From Prolixibacteraceae bacterium (GTDB lineage Bacteria; Bacteroidota; Bacteroidia; Bacteroidales; Prolixibacteraceae): a stretch of DNA of 64,000 bases. This document shows, piece by piece, positions 53,421-62,407 of the stretch. The notes beneath the pieces were generated by a model. That model did not search any database. It had not been told where the DNA came from and saw only the letters and a list, made by a program, of their open reading frames with translations. The stretch spans positions 248,001-312,000 of the forward strand of contig CP081303.1 of the NCBI GenBank assembly GCA_019720755.1. Reading direction: 5' to 3'. The translations under genes were made by a program, and so were the position numbers. The stretch's first letter is position 1, and each line of letters begins with the position of its first letter.

Positions 53421-55771
53421 TATTTGTTACTTAATAAGTGGTCAATCTTGTCCATTTGTAATTCCAATTGTACAAAGCCTCGTCTTCCAGCAGTAGCTGG
53501 GACGTTGAACATGGTAACCCCAGACCCTAAAGTCTCAGGGGTATAGTTTAAGAAATTATCTACCCCAACAGTAAGATTGAGACATTTCCTGAATTTTTGT
53601 GTAATAGAGAAATTACAGAGACAATATGTTGGAATTTCGACATCAAAGAAGGCATCGTAGGTCTTGTTATTATGAACAATCCTATCTTGGATACTAAAGT
53701 CTTTCTGCCCTGTTATCGCTACACTCATATTGCTTGTGAGAGAGTAGTTTCTCTTATCATACTTGTATGAGAGGCGAATACTCCCTGTGTGAGGAGAAGA
53801 GGTGTTCAGTTGTACGCCATCTATCTTTTCAACATCGACATAGGAGTAGGAGACATTGAGTATACATGGATCGAATAATTTGATACGCCCCATAATTTCT
53901 GCCCCCTTAATATTTGATTGAGAGAGGTTTCTATATTCAAAATTGTATTGAAAGTCGTAAACTCTCCATACTCCCTCTATCTTATTTTTAAAATTATTTG
54001 CATATAGATTGGCTGATAGAAAAAGATCACGATTCTCAAACTGACCAGATAAAGAGAAGTAGTTGTTCTTTTCTGGATTTAGAAATTCATCCCCAATGAT
54101 TTGAAACATTCCCAAATGGTCCCAGTTAAAGTAGAGCTCTTTAATTGAGGGAGATCGATATCCTGAAGCATAATTAAATCGAAAGGTAAATTGGTCTGTA
54201 GGATTAAATTTTAATGCCAATTTGGGTGCAATGTTTGTACCATAATTCTCATTATAGCTTGCTCTAAACCCTCCTGTTAAGGTAAATCTCTGTCCTATGT
54301 TTAGTTCGTCTTGAAGGAAATATTCGAGATCTTGCTTTTTTTGTGTTGAAAGTTGATTGTTTTTAAACCGATCACTTGTTAAGACATCCTCATAGTATTC
54401 AATCCCACCCATTATTAAGTTATTTTTGATAATGTCTGAAGTAAAAAATAACCTAGGCTGATATATTTGTGAATCATAAACAACTTCTCGAGTATCAACT
54501 CTTTCTTGTCTTTTATATCTTTTATATTTATCCGTATGTAAACTGATCGTAGTGTTTAATGCTTTCCCTAACTGAATATTTGATTTAAACCCCATTGTAA
54601 GATCTTCTGCCTGATCAAATTGAAGGTCTTGAACCATATCGTATGTATTCAATAAAAATCCGGAACCATACAGTTGTAGTGAGATGTTTTTTGTGGGTTC
54701 AAAGTATAGTTTTTGTGAAACATTCAGGTGTTCTGATCCTTCGATACCTAAAGGGGGACGTGGAAGCCAAGAGGTGATAATGGTATCCTTCAATAGTCCA
54801 ATAGATGGATTCGCAGGAAAGTATTTCTTGTCTTTCTGAGATTGGAAGAGATAGTAAGCATCTGATGTGCTATACCACATATCTGTTTGCAATGTAAATT
54901 TACCAATTTTAGAGCCTAATGATAGCCATGTCTGCATATTGGGTTTATCTACATTTTTTTCATACATATATAAAAAATCAGATTTTGAAGGGTCTTCATA
55001 ATTTACTTGATTCATCTGTCCATATCTAACACCGCCTTTTGCTTCAAATTTTTTATTGGTCTTTTTGGTTATTAAATTAATTACTGCCCCTGCTGCTCTT
55101 GATCCATATAACGTGGACGATGCTCCTTTTACAATCTCAATACGATCGATGGCGTGAAGGTTAAAACGCTGATAGTCGATATTTCCTGCCATCTCTCCTG
55201 TTAATCTTTCTCCATCAATAAGAAAAAGTACGTGTCTTGCATCAAGTCCTGATACATTGATATCAGTACCAAATCCAACTTTTTGAAAGTTTAATCCTGG
55301 TATTTCTTGCATCAAAGCATTTTGAATTCCAACATATCCTGATTCTGCAAGTTGATCTGAAGCGATCACTTGTGTGATAACAGGGGAGAGTTTTATAGGT
55401 CGAGGAGCCTTGCTTCCAGTGACCACTACCTGATTTAGTCCATAATTAATAGGCTTTACATATATCGTGGTATCTCTCTTATTTTTATAATGAATAAACC
55501 CTTCGGTTGTTTGATATCCCATTAGCGAAATCTTGTAATTAAAATCTTCGGTTAGAGGATTTTTTATTACTCCATCTGCATCTGAAATGCCTCCCGTTAC
55601 TTTGCTCGTATTATTCTTCAAAATAAAGATGAATTGTGCACTGAAAACGGGCTCACCGGAGTCACTATCTCTAATAATGATGTGCTTTTGTGCCCATACT
55701 GGACATGAAAAGAAAAGTAAAACTAGTGTTATATATAGTACTGTATTTTTATAGTAATTGAGCCGATGCAT
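53420..55771 (-). CDS. hmuR: TonB-dependent heme receptor HmuR
   Basis: The 783-residue outer-membrane receptor has a signal peptide (about 8-27), a carboxypeptidase-like beta domain (about 28-110), a plug (NQVVVTGSKAPRPIKLSPVITQVI, then DVSGLDARHVLFLIDGERLTG and EIVKGASSTLYGSRAAGAVINLITKK) and a barrel ending in GRRGFVQLELQ. FNYASGYRSPSIKELYFNW matches the FRAP/YRAP region of heme receptors, followed by NPEKNN in place of NPDL. It imports heme or a derivative across the outer membrane. It is the first hmu gene proper and has a promoter-like box 35 bases upstream. Confidence 0.9.
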   Translation of the reverse strand: MHRLNYYKNTVLYITLVLLFFSCPVWAQKHIIIRDSDSGEPVFSAQFIFILKNNTSKVTGGISDADGVIKNPLTEDFNYKISLMGYQTTEGFIHYKNKRDTTIYVKPINYGLNQVVVTGSKAPRPIKLSPVITQVIASDQLAESGYVGIQNALMQEIPGLNFQKVGFGTDINVSGLDARHVLFLIDGERLTGEMAGNIDYQRFNLHAIDRIEIVKGASSTLYGSRAAGAVINLITKKTNKKFEAKGGVRYGQMNQVNYEDPSKSDFLYMYEKNVDKPNMQTWLSLGSKIGKFTLQTDMWYSTSDAYYLFQSQKDKKYFPANPSIGLLKDTIITSWLPRPPLGIEGSEHLNVSQKLYFEPTKNISLQLYGSGFLLNTYDMVQDLQFDQAEDLTMGFKSNIQLGKALNTTISLHTDKYKRYKRQERVDTREVVYDSQIYQPRLFFTSDIIKNNLIMGGIEYYEDVLTSDRFKNNQLSTQKKQDLEYFLQDELNIGQRFTLTGGFRASYNENYGTNIAPKLALKFNPTDQFTFRFNYASGYRSPSIKELYFNWDHLGMFQIIGDEFLNPEKNNYFSLSGQFENRDLFLSANLYANNFKNKIEGVWRVYDFQYNFEYRNLSQSNIKGAEIMGRIKLFDPCILNVSYSYVDVEKIDGVQLNTSSPHTGSIRLSYKYDKRNYSLTSNMSVAITGQKDFSIQDRIVHNNKTYDAFFDVEIPTYCLCNFSITQKFRKCLNLTVGVDNFLNYTPETLGSGVTMFNVPATAGRRGFVQLELQMDKIDHLLSNK

Positions 55772-55805
55772 TTGTGTAGTTTTGCATTGTTTATAATTGT
55801 TACCA

Positions 55806-55837
55806 CAAAACTATGACTCTTTCTAGATGCAGTCAAT
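55806..55837 (-). promoter_or_regulatory. Probable promoter of the hmu operon
   Basis: On the minus strand, ATTG (55837-55834), a 20-base spacer and TAGTTTTG (55813-55806) match the Bacteroidota -33/-7 consensus with one mismatch. It lies 35 bases before the hmuR ATG. No Fur-like palindrome was identified by eye. Confidence 0.5.
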
Positions 55838-56028
55838 CCTAATAAATTATGATTATGAGCAACTCTGTTTTATACAGATGTATTTATTTGTTTCTGTTGT
55901 CATTAATATGATATCTAGTGTGTTGAGTTGTTTTCGTGGTTTGTGTGTGCTGTCATACAATACCCAAATAGTGATTGTGCTATTATATGTAATCATTATT
56001 AATTATTATTATTCTATAAATGTTTACT

Positions 56029-56637
56029 CTAGAATTTGACATCTTCAGGTTCAATAATCTCATTCATGATTGCATATACAGTCAATCCTGAAATGGTTTT
56101 TATCCCAAGCTTATCTGTGATGTTTTTACGGTGAGAAATGACTGTGTTTGGACTGATGAATAGTTTGGATGATATCTCTTTGTTGGATCTTCCTATTGCT
56201 ACCTCTTTTAGTATTTCTATTTCTCTTTCACTGAGTATCTCTTGGTTTTCCGGATGAGATAACTTGCTTTTCTTAGAAGGGATAAAAAACTTTTGAAATT
56301 TATTGATGATCTCTTCATGATTAATGTCTCCTGAGATAACATTACTGTTGTTGTAATTATGAATACAGCTTTCACTAATAACCATAATTTTACACAGTGG
56401 AAACCTCCTTTGTAAACAGCAGTAGGTGTTGATCTCTGGTTTTGGAAGCACCTGTTCACTAACGATAATGTGGTAGCATTGATTTATTTTTAACAATTCA
56501 TCTAAATCTTCGATAGTATCTGTTTCGATAATGTGTGGGTCATTGCCGATTACAGACAAAATTGTTTTAATACCAAGTCTATATAGGTATTGTTTTGCTA
56601 CTATTACGACCTCTATACTTAATTTATTTTGAACCAT
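56029..56637 (-). CDS. LuxR-type regulator with degenerate receiver domain
   Basis: The 202-residue protein has a C-terminal LuxR/NarL helix-turn-helix (about 136-195, LSEREIEILKEVAIGRSNKEIS then FISPNTVISHRKNITDKLGI). The N-terminal part (about 8-120) follows a receiver fold, but the acidic pair near residue 14 is AK, the phospho-acceptor position in HIIVSEQVLPKP has no aspartate, and the conserved lysine is missing. It cannot be phosphorylated in the usual way. It overlaps the hemerythrin-like gene by 14 bases and lies 257 bases upstream of hmuR on the same strand, so it may control hmu genes. Confidence 0.82.
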   Translation of the reverse strand: MVQNKLSIEVVIVAKQYLYRLGIKTILSVIGNDPHIIETDTIEDLDELLKINQCYHIIVSEQVLPKPEINTYCCLQRRFPLCKIMVISESCIHNYNNSNVISGDINHEEIINKFQKFFIPSKKSKLSHPENQEILSEREIEILKEVAIGRSNKEISSKLFISPNTVISHRKNITDKLGIKTISGLTVYAIMNEIIEPEDVKF

Positions 56638-57385
56638 TGTTTTGTTGAATTACTTGTTCTAGAATCTGTACTTTTGGGATTAAGACTTTCTCTTCAATGT
56701 GACGGTGGTTCTCTAAGTCAATCTCAAGTCTTATAAGTTGTATTAGCAATTGTTGGCATGTTTCTTGGTCAGTATTTGAAGGAATATACTTTACTATTAG
56801 ATTCTTTAAATCACTTACTTTTACCCCTAGGTTTTCATGCTTTTCACTATAAAAAATAGAGGAGTTAAGCAGGACTGGGTCTTTATATGTAAGGTTTTCT
56901 TTTTTCTCTATTAGATCGTAGATATAAGGAAAAAACATATGATCTTCTTGGTAAAGATGTTTGATCAGCTCTTCTTTATATTGAAAGAAAAACCTACTAA
57001 TAAGTTGGATACTTTGCCAATTTGTTTGTGTTGCTACTCGTTGCATGCGAGAGATACAGCTTTCTAGCTTTGGAATCTCCTTGTGAAGGTAGTATTGGTG
57101 GGTCTTCATTAAGTATTCAATAATCAATTTTAAGTCGAATTCTAATAATTCTTTTTTAGGAAAATAGTTAGGAATACTAAATGAATTTATAACAATGAGA
57201 AAAAAGTGAAGATTAATACCATGTTGTTGGCAAACTTCTTTGATCGTTTTATTGCCAAAACCTAACGGTATGTCAAAGTGATTAATGACAGAAAGATGCA
57301 AGTGTGAGTTCATAATTACATCCGCTAACTGTGTGTCTTGTTGATATAAATTACTGCTACTCTTTGGAAAATGGTTAAGTTTCAT
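56624..57385 (-). CDS. Hemerythrin-like domain protein
   Basis: The 253-residue protein has an N-terminal helical region (about 15-75) resembling the DUF542/ScdA start (NSHLHLSVINHFDIPLGFGNKTIKEVCQQHGI), where the usual cysteine is absent, and a four-helix hemerythrin-like domain (about 85-245) with IIEYLMKTHQYYLHKEIPKLE, HLYQEDHMFFPYI and DLENHRHIEEKVLIPK supplying His/Glu di-iron ligands. Such proteins sense or handle oxygen, nitric oxide or iron. It is encoded with the pseudo-receiver regulator by overlapping genes, a pairing that recurs in Bacteroidia, so it is likely the input to that regulator (inference). Confidence 0.78.
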   Translation of the reverse strand: MKLNHFPKSSSNLYQQDTQLADVIMNSHLHLSVINHFDIPLGFGNKTIKEVCQQHGINLHFFLIVINSFSIPNYFPKKELLEFDLKLIIEYLMKTHQYYLHKEIPKLESCISRMQRVATQTNWQSIQLISRFFFQYKEELIKHLYQEDHMFFPYIYDLIEKKENLTYKDPVLLNSSIFYSEKHENLGVKVSDLKNLIVKYIPSNTDQETCQQLLIQLIRLEIDLENHRHIEEKVLIPKVQILEQVIQQNNGSK

Positions 57386-57866
57386 TTTTAATTCTTTACA
57401 GTTAAAAATAATCTATTGTATTTTGATCGAGTTTTTTGCTTTAAATACTGTTTAGAAGCCCATTATTCTTAATGGGTGACTCCATGAGTTTATCTACAAA
57501 ATACATCCTGCAAATTAATGTCAAGTATTGTTAAAATAAATCATTATTAATGGTGGTTTTAGGCTATCATTATCGCTATAAGTAATGACATGATTTTGTC
57601 CGTTTTCATATAAGACCAATAATATAAGTGAGCTTGTTTATCCTTCGTTGTGGATATGTTTTAAATGGTGTGAACCGATTTCATGAATCAATTTATTGGA
57701 TGTGACTAGATTTAAGTGTCGCTACGAAGTTGCTTGTAACTAGACCTACTCCCCCTTTAGGAGATATAGTAAATGTAATTTGAAATATACTTCAAGACAA
57801 CTTACACACTTTGGGGGATAGTGCCATTTGCAGTAATTGATGCTATTTGCTAGTGGATTGATCCGT
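57386..57866. other. Gene-free stretch upstream of the hemerythrin-like gene
   Basis: This is the first half of a 1 kb gap between the minus-strand hemerythrin-like gene and the plus-strand SurA-like gene. I see no gene or RNA in it. Together with 57961-58308 it is non-coding as far as can be judged. Confidence 0.45.
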
Positions 57867-57867
57867 A

Positions 57868-57960
57868 CTTTGTCCATGGTTTGTTCATGGTTTGTTCATG
57901 GTTTGTTCATCGATTCTCCATCGATTCGGTGGAAAATCGGTGGACAAACTATGCATGAGA
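57868..57960. repeat. Short direct repeats inside a long interrupted palindrome
   Basis: Three copies of the 11-base unit (T)CATGGTTTGT run from 57874 to 57906. They are followed by CGATTCTCCATCGATTCGGTGGA, with CATCGATT/CATCGATT direct copies and a TCCA..TGGA inverted pair. The outer ends TTTGTCCA (57869-57876) and TGGACAAA (57950-57957) are complementary. No gene is nearby; it is about 430 bases from the closest start. Confidence 0.7.
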
Positions 57961-58308
57961 TATGAGTAGACCATGATTAAAGGAGCCTACAAATAGGGGT
58001 TATATAGTTGTTTGGAGTACTATTTGACAGGTTTTAGGAACTATTCATCGAAGTGAGAAGGTTTTTATTTTTGAAGAGAGTCATTAATTTTAGTGACTAT
58101 TTTTTTTGAAATTCAATACGACGATATGTTTCTATATACCCTCCATGGATTTATATGCAGCCACCTCTCATTTGTTTTATTTGCGTTCTTTCGTTTATGT
58201 AAAATACTGTATTGTGTTTAATTTAGATTCATTAGATGTAGCATATATAATTGCGGAACTGTTCTATTGTTAGGGGATTATATTAACAAAAAAATAGAAT
58301 GATTTTAT

Positions 58309-58316
58309 TATATTTG
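58309..58316 (+). promoter_or_regulatory. -7 promoter box for the SurA-like genes
   Basis: TATATTTG fits TAnnTTTG, 70 bases before the ATG at 58387. Confidence 0.45.
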
Positions 58317-58386
58317 AGTAGATCAACTTATTCATTGGGTTGATCAACGAATGCTTAACATGACTTCTCAATAAAACCATTTTGTT

Positions 58387-59235
58387 ATGAGAAACTTTTT
58401 AGTTCTGTACCTTATATTGGGGACCTTCATCATTTCATGTCGTCCTTTTAATCAATCTGACGAAACGCAATATGTTGCAACGATTGGTAAATATAAGTTA
58501 AAACAGTCTGACATTTCGAAGTTATTGCCGACAGGTTTAGATAGCTTAGACAGTGTACGTTTTGTTGATAATTTTAAACAACAATGGTTAAGGCAGAAAT
58601 TATTGGTGATCAGAGCAGAAAAAACTCTTACATTAGATGAAATGGATATGAGGAAAAAGCTGGAAGAGTATCGTGAGAATTTGTTAATTTATCGTCTTGA
58701 AAAGAGGTATATAGAACAAAATCTTGATACATTGATTCCGAGTGATTTATCATTGAAATACTATGAGTCTCATAAGGCGAAATTTAAGTTGTCGAAGCCA
58801 ATCGTAAAAGCTGTTATTGTTCAAGTTCCAAGTTATGCTGCAGATCCTGATGAGATAATGAGACTTTTAATGTCTAAGGATTCAAATGATTTTCTATCTT
58901 TAGAGTCTTATTGTTTTCGATATGCAACAAAATATGATGATTTTAATAATGACTGGGTCTCGTTTGATGTGATAGAACGCTTCTTTAAAGACGACTTCCT
59001 TCAGCCCAAAAAGTTCTTTCAAAGAAATCGTTATTATCAACAATTAGATTCAACTAATTTTAGATGTGTATATTTGAATCAATTTATGGATGTGGGAGAT
59101 AATGCTCCATATGAATATTCCAAGAAAAATGTTTCTGCTCTGATTCTTAATGAGAGGAAACAGAAACTTCTTCGTAAGTTAGATAGCCTAACTTATGATA
59201 GTGCGGTTAAGAATGGTGAATTAAAACAAGAATAA
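58387..59235 (+). CDS. SurA-like periplasmic lipoprotein
   Basis: The 282-residue protein has a lipoprotein signal (FIISC, Cys at about 18), then ATIGKYKLKQSDISKLLP at about 30-47, the characteristic start of SurA/PpiC N-terminal chaperone domains, and a helical region with DNFKQQWLRQKLLVIRAEKTL. A complete rotamase domain is not visible, so chaperone activity is more likely than isomerase activity. It is 24 bases upstream of surA and is part of the outer-membrane protein assembly system; this two-gene order is usual in Bacteroidia. Confidence 0.78.
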   Translation: MRNFLVLYLILGTFIISCRPFNQSDETQYVATIGKYKLKQSDISKLLPTGLDSLDSVRFVDNFKQQWLRQKLLVIRAEKTLTLDEMDMRKKLEEYRENLLIYRLEKRYIEQNLDTLIPSDLSLKYYESHKAKFKLSKPIVKAVIVQVPSYAADPDEIMRLLMSKDSNDFLSLESYCFRYATKYDDFNNDWVSFDVIERFFKDDFLQPKKFFQRNRYYQQLDSTNFRCVYLNQFMDVGDNAPYEYSKKNVSALILNERKQKLLRKLDSLTYDSAVKNGELKQE

Positions 59236-59259
59236 AAATAAGAACAAGAATCGTATAAT

Positions 59260-60609
59260 ATGTATATAAAGAATTTACGTACTTTTTTACTCTCTTTTTG
59301 TCTGTGTTGTTCGTTTGTAGCAATGTCACAAGACAAGGTAGTTGACGAGATTGTGGCTGTAGTAGGAAATAATATTATTCTTAAGTCTGATATTGAACAA
59401 CAGTATTTGCAGATGCAGGTTCAGGGCTATACCACAGATGGAGACATGAAATGTGAAATTTTAGAACAGTTTCTTGAGTCGAAATTGTTGATGGCTGAAG
59501 CTGCATTGGATACAACCATTGAGGTGACTGATGGACAAGTAAACGGGGAGATGGAACGCCGTTTACAGATGTATCGTGAACGTATTGGTTCTGATAAAGA
59601 CATTGAGAAATTCTTTAAACAGAGCATGTCTGATATCAAAAGTAGTTTGGATGATAATATTCGTCAGCAAATTATTACCCAGCAAATGAGAAGTAAAATA
59701 ACAGAAGGGGTAACTTCTACTCCTGCTGAAGTTCGTAGATATGTAAAAGATACTAAGTCTTCTAAGCTTCCTAAAGTTCCTGGACAACTTGAGTATGAGC
59801 AAATTCTTGTTACTCCTGTCGTGTCAGAAGAAGCGGTGTTGCAAGTAAAGAATAGGTTGCGTCAGATTAAGAAAAGAGTGGAGGATGGTTCTAGTTTTGC
59901 AACCATGGCAGTGCTCTATTCGCAAGGACCATCTGCAGCCAATGGTGGTGAGCTTGGTTTTATGGGGAAAGGCCAGCTGGATCCAGCCTATGCAGAAGCG
60001 GCATTTAATCTAGAAAAAGGAGTGGTTTCCAATGTAGTAAAGAGTGACTTTGGATATCACATTATCCAGATGATTGAGAAAAAAGGTGGAAAAGCCAATA
60101 CTCGTCATATTCTAATGCGTCCTAAAGTAGGAGCAGAAGCGAAGACTACTGCAAAATCACGTATTGATTCGATTGTTGATCTAATTAATGCCAACAAGTT
60201 AACTTGGAAAGTGGCTGCATTTAAGTACTCAAATGACAAGGATTCTAAGAATAATAGCGGATTGGTTATTAATCAAGCCAATATGTCTTCTAAATTTAAT
60301 ATCTCAGAACTTCCTCCTCAAGATAGTAAGGTGTTGGCGAATATGAATGTAGGTGAAATATCTAAACCATATTGGGCGGAAGATCCTCGTAAAGGTGGTG
60401 GTTCTTATAAGATCATTCGATTGGTGACCAAAACAAAAGAACATATTGCAAATCCTCAAGAGGATTATCAAGTACTTTATGACCAATTCTTAGCACAGAA
60501 GAAAGAGGATGTATATAAAGTTTGGATCAAAGAACATATGGGTAAAACATATGTAAGAATTGACCAATCATATGCAAATTGTAATTTTAACAATACTTGG
60601 GCCAAGTAG
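59260..60609 (+). CDS. surA: Periplasmic peptidyl-prolyl isomerase and chaperone SurA
   Basis: The 449-residue protein has a signal peptide (about 5-23, ending AMS), an N-terminal chaperone domain beginning DEIVAVVGNNIILKSDIEQQYLQMQ (about 28-52), and two parvulin domains. The first (about 173-273) has QILVTPV, SQGPSAANGGELGFMGKGQLDPAYAEAAFNL and SDFGYHIIQM; the second (about 278-390) begins NTRHILMRP and is more divergent. It assists folding of outer-membrane proteins in the periplasm. Confidence 0.92.
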   Translation: MYIKNLRTFLLSFCLCCSFVAMSQDKVVDEIVAVVGNNIILKSDIEQQYLQMQVQGYTTDGDMKCEILEQFLESKLLMAEAALDTTIEVTDGQVNGEMERRLQMYRERIGSDKDIEKFFKQSMSDIKSSLDDNIRQQIITQQMRSKITEGVTSTPAEVRRYVKDTKSSKLPKVPGQLEYEQILVTPVVSEEAVLQVKNRLRQIKKRVEDGSSFATMAVLYSQGPSAANGGELGFMGKGQLDPAYAEAAFNLEKGVVSNVVKSDFGYHIIQMIEKKGGKANTRHILMRPKVGAEAKTTAKSRIDSIVDLINANKLTWKVAAFKYSNDKDSKNNSGLVINQANMSSKFNISELPPQDSKVLANMNVGEISKPYWAEDPRKGGGSYKIIRLVTKTKEHIANPQEDYQVLYDQFLAQKKEDVYKVWIKEHMGKTYVRIDQSYANCNFNNTWAK

Positions 60610-60622
60610 TTTTGAAAAAAAT

Positions 60623-60681
60623 AAAAGCTATCTGAAGTAAATAACATTTTGAGATTGTTACTTATTTTAGATAGCTTTTTT
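60623..60681 (+). terminator. Intrinsic terminator after surA
   Basis: AAAAGCTATCT pairs with AGATAGCTTTT, extended by further pairing around GTAAATAACA/TGTTACTTAT, with T-tract TTTTTT after the stem. Confidence 0.82.
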
Positions 60682-60721
60682 GTATTATATAAAGGATAAG
60701 GTTTTGATTATTAGTCTAATC

Positions 60722-62332
60722 ATGAGACATCGTTTAAGACTTTTGTGTCTGTTCGTATCGTTGACTCTTTTTACGAATGTGGATGCGCAAAAGCGTCGTG
60801 TTTATATTGATCACAGTGATAGTTTGGTCAGTAATGTTGGAGTTGCTCATAATGCAGATCGATTGATTGGAAATGTTATAGTGCGACACCAAGGAGCTAT
60901 CATGCATTGTGATAGTGCTTATTTCTATTCTAAAGAAAATAGAGTGGATGCTTTTGGACGTATCCATATTACCCAAGGAGATACTTTGAACCTAAAAGGA
61001 AACTCTTTAGCATATGATGGGAATACTTCATTGGCTATTATTCGTGGGGATGTAAAACTGAAAGATCCTAGTCTGGAGTTAACCACAGATTTGTTAGAGT
61101 ATAACCTTGAAAATGGGGTTGCATTTTATACCACAGGAGGAACCATCGTGGATAGTCTGAATACTTTAAAAAGTAAGATCGGTAGATACTATTCAAATGA
61201 TAAAATGTTGTTCTTTAAAGATAGTGTGGAGCTGGATAATAAGGATTTTTTGATGTTTTCTGATACGTTGAAATATAATACAGAGATAAAGACTGTTTAT
61301 ATTTCAGGGCCAACAACAATTAATAGTGATTCGGGATATCTTTATTCTGAGTCGGGGTGGTATTCGACAATTACCCAAAATGCAGAGTTGTATAAGAACT
61401 CGAAGATGGGGAATAAGAAACAGGAACTTCGTTGTGATACTTTGCTATATGATAAGCTGAAAGGAAGAGGTATTGCACATCACCATGTAGAGATTGAAGA
61501 CTTCAAAAGTCGTCTAGTGATCAAAGGAGAGTATGGAAAATATCATGAGTTCAGTAAGAAAGGGATGGTTACGAAATCAGCACTTCTTCTACAATATGAT
61601 AAAAAGGATACCCTTTATCTCCATGCTGATACTTTACGTACCCAATCGGTTGCCGATTCGATCCCTGATAAAAAGATATTTTTGGCATATAACAGAGTTC
61701 GATTTTATCGAAGAGATATGCAAGGTGTGTGTGATTCCCTTACTTATAGTGCACAAGATTCTGTAATGCGCATGTACTTTGATCCTATTGTTTGGGCTAT
61801 GAAAAATCAAATGACTGCGGATTCGATCACTTATGCAAATAATAATAAAGGGGCTGGTCTTCTGAATCTTTATGGGAAGTCATTTATGGTTTCGCTAGAT
61901 ACTTTAGTGCTTTATAACCAAATTAGTGGTAAAAATATGATTGGTTATATTGTGAATAATAAATTAGATCGTTTAGATGTGAATGGAAATGGTCAAACTG
62001 TTTATTATGTGAAAGATAAAGAGGGGATGGTTGGTGTTAATAAAGCGATCTGTTCAGATATTCGTATAAAGTTGAAAAATAATAAAATCGATCGAATTTC
62101 ATTTATTGAATCCCCAAAGATGGATTTCTTTCCCCCAGGAGATTTTGGTCGAGGAGATCTAAAACTACCCATGTTTAGATGGGAAGAAGCACTTAGGCCC
62201 AAGAATCCTCTAGATGTATTTAACTTTGATTCTTACAAGAAAGAGGAAGAGATTATAAGAAATATTGGGGAATCAGATGAGCAGAAAAATGTCTTTGAAA
62301 AGGTTCGAAAGTCTCTTCGAAATGTGAAATAG
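60722..62332 (+). CDS. OstA/LptA-like LPS transport protein
   Basis: ATG at 60722 (MRHRLRLLCLFVSLTLF) is chosen because it gives a proper signal peptide (cleavage after VDA at 21); upstream codons lie in the surA terminator region. The 536-residue protein has OstA/LptA beta-jellyroll repeats: DRLIGNVIVRHQGAIMHCDSAYFYSKENRVDAFGRIHITQGDTLNLKGNSLAYDG, repeated in looser form along the chain. It probably carries lipopolysaccharide through the periplasm or helps its outer-membrane assembly, as inferred for Bacteroidota OstA-like proteins. Confidence 0.85.
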   Translation: MRHRLRLLCLFVSLTLFTNVDAQKRRVYIDHSDSLVSNVGVAHNADRLIGNVIVRHQGAIMHCDSAYFYSKENRVDAFGRIHITQGDTLNLKGNSLAYDGNTSLAIIRGDVKLKDPSLELTTDLLEYNLENGVAFYTTGGTIVDSLNTLKSKIGRYYSNDKMLFFKDSVELDNKDFLMFSDTLKYNTEIKTVYISGPTTINSDSGYLYSESGWYSTITQNAELYKNSKMGNKKQELRCDTLLYDKLKGRGIAHHHVEIEDFKSRLVIKGEYGKYHEFSKKGMVTKSALLLQYDKKDTLYLHADTLRTQSVADSIPDKKIFLAYNRVRFYRRDMQGVCDSLTYSAQDSVMRMYFDPIVWAMKNQMTADSITYANNNKGAGLLNLYGKSFMVSLDTLVLYNQISGKNMIGYIVNNKLDRLDVNGNGQTVYYVKDKEGMVGVNKAICSDIRIKLKNNKIDRISFIESPKMDFFPPGDFGRGDLKLPMFRWEEALRPKNPLDVFNFDSYKKEEEIIRNIGESDEQKNVFEKVRKSLRNVK

Positions 62333-62363
62333 AGATACTTATTTTTTAAGATATTATAAAACC

Positions 62364-62400
62364 AAAACAAAAGGTCCAGTTCATTTGGACCTTTTGTTTT
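62364..62400. terminator. Bidirectional intrinsic terminator
   Basis: AAAACAAAAGGTCCA and its perfect 15-base complement, loop GTTCATT, with T/A flanks; between the convergent OstA-like and hydrolase genes. Confidence 0.88.
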
Positions 62401-62407
62401 CTTCGAA

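Noticed and set aside
57874-57906. CRISPR array or iteron-type replication origin
   Set aside because: Only three 11-base copies without spacers; no replication initiator gene is near.
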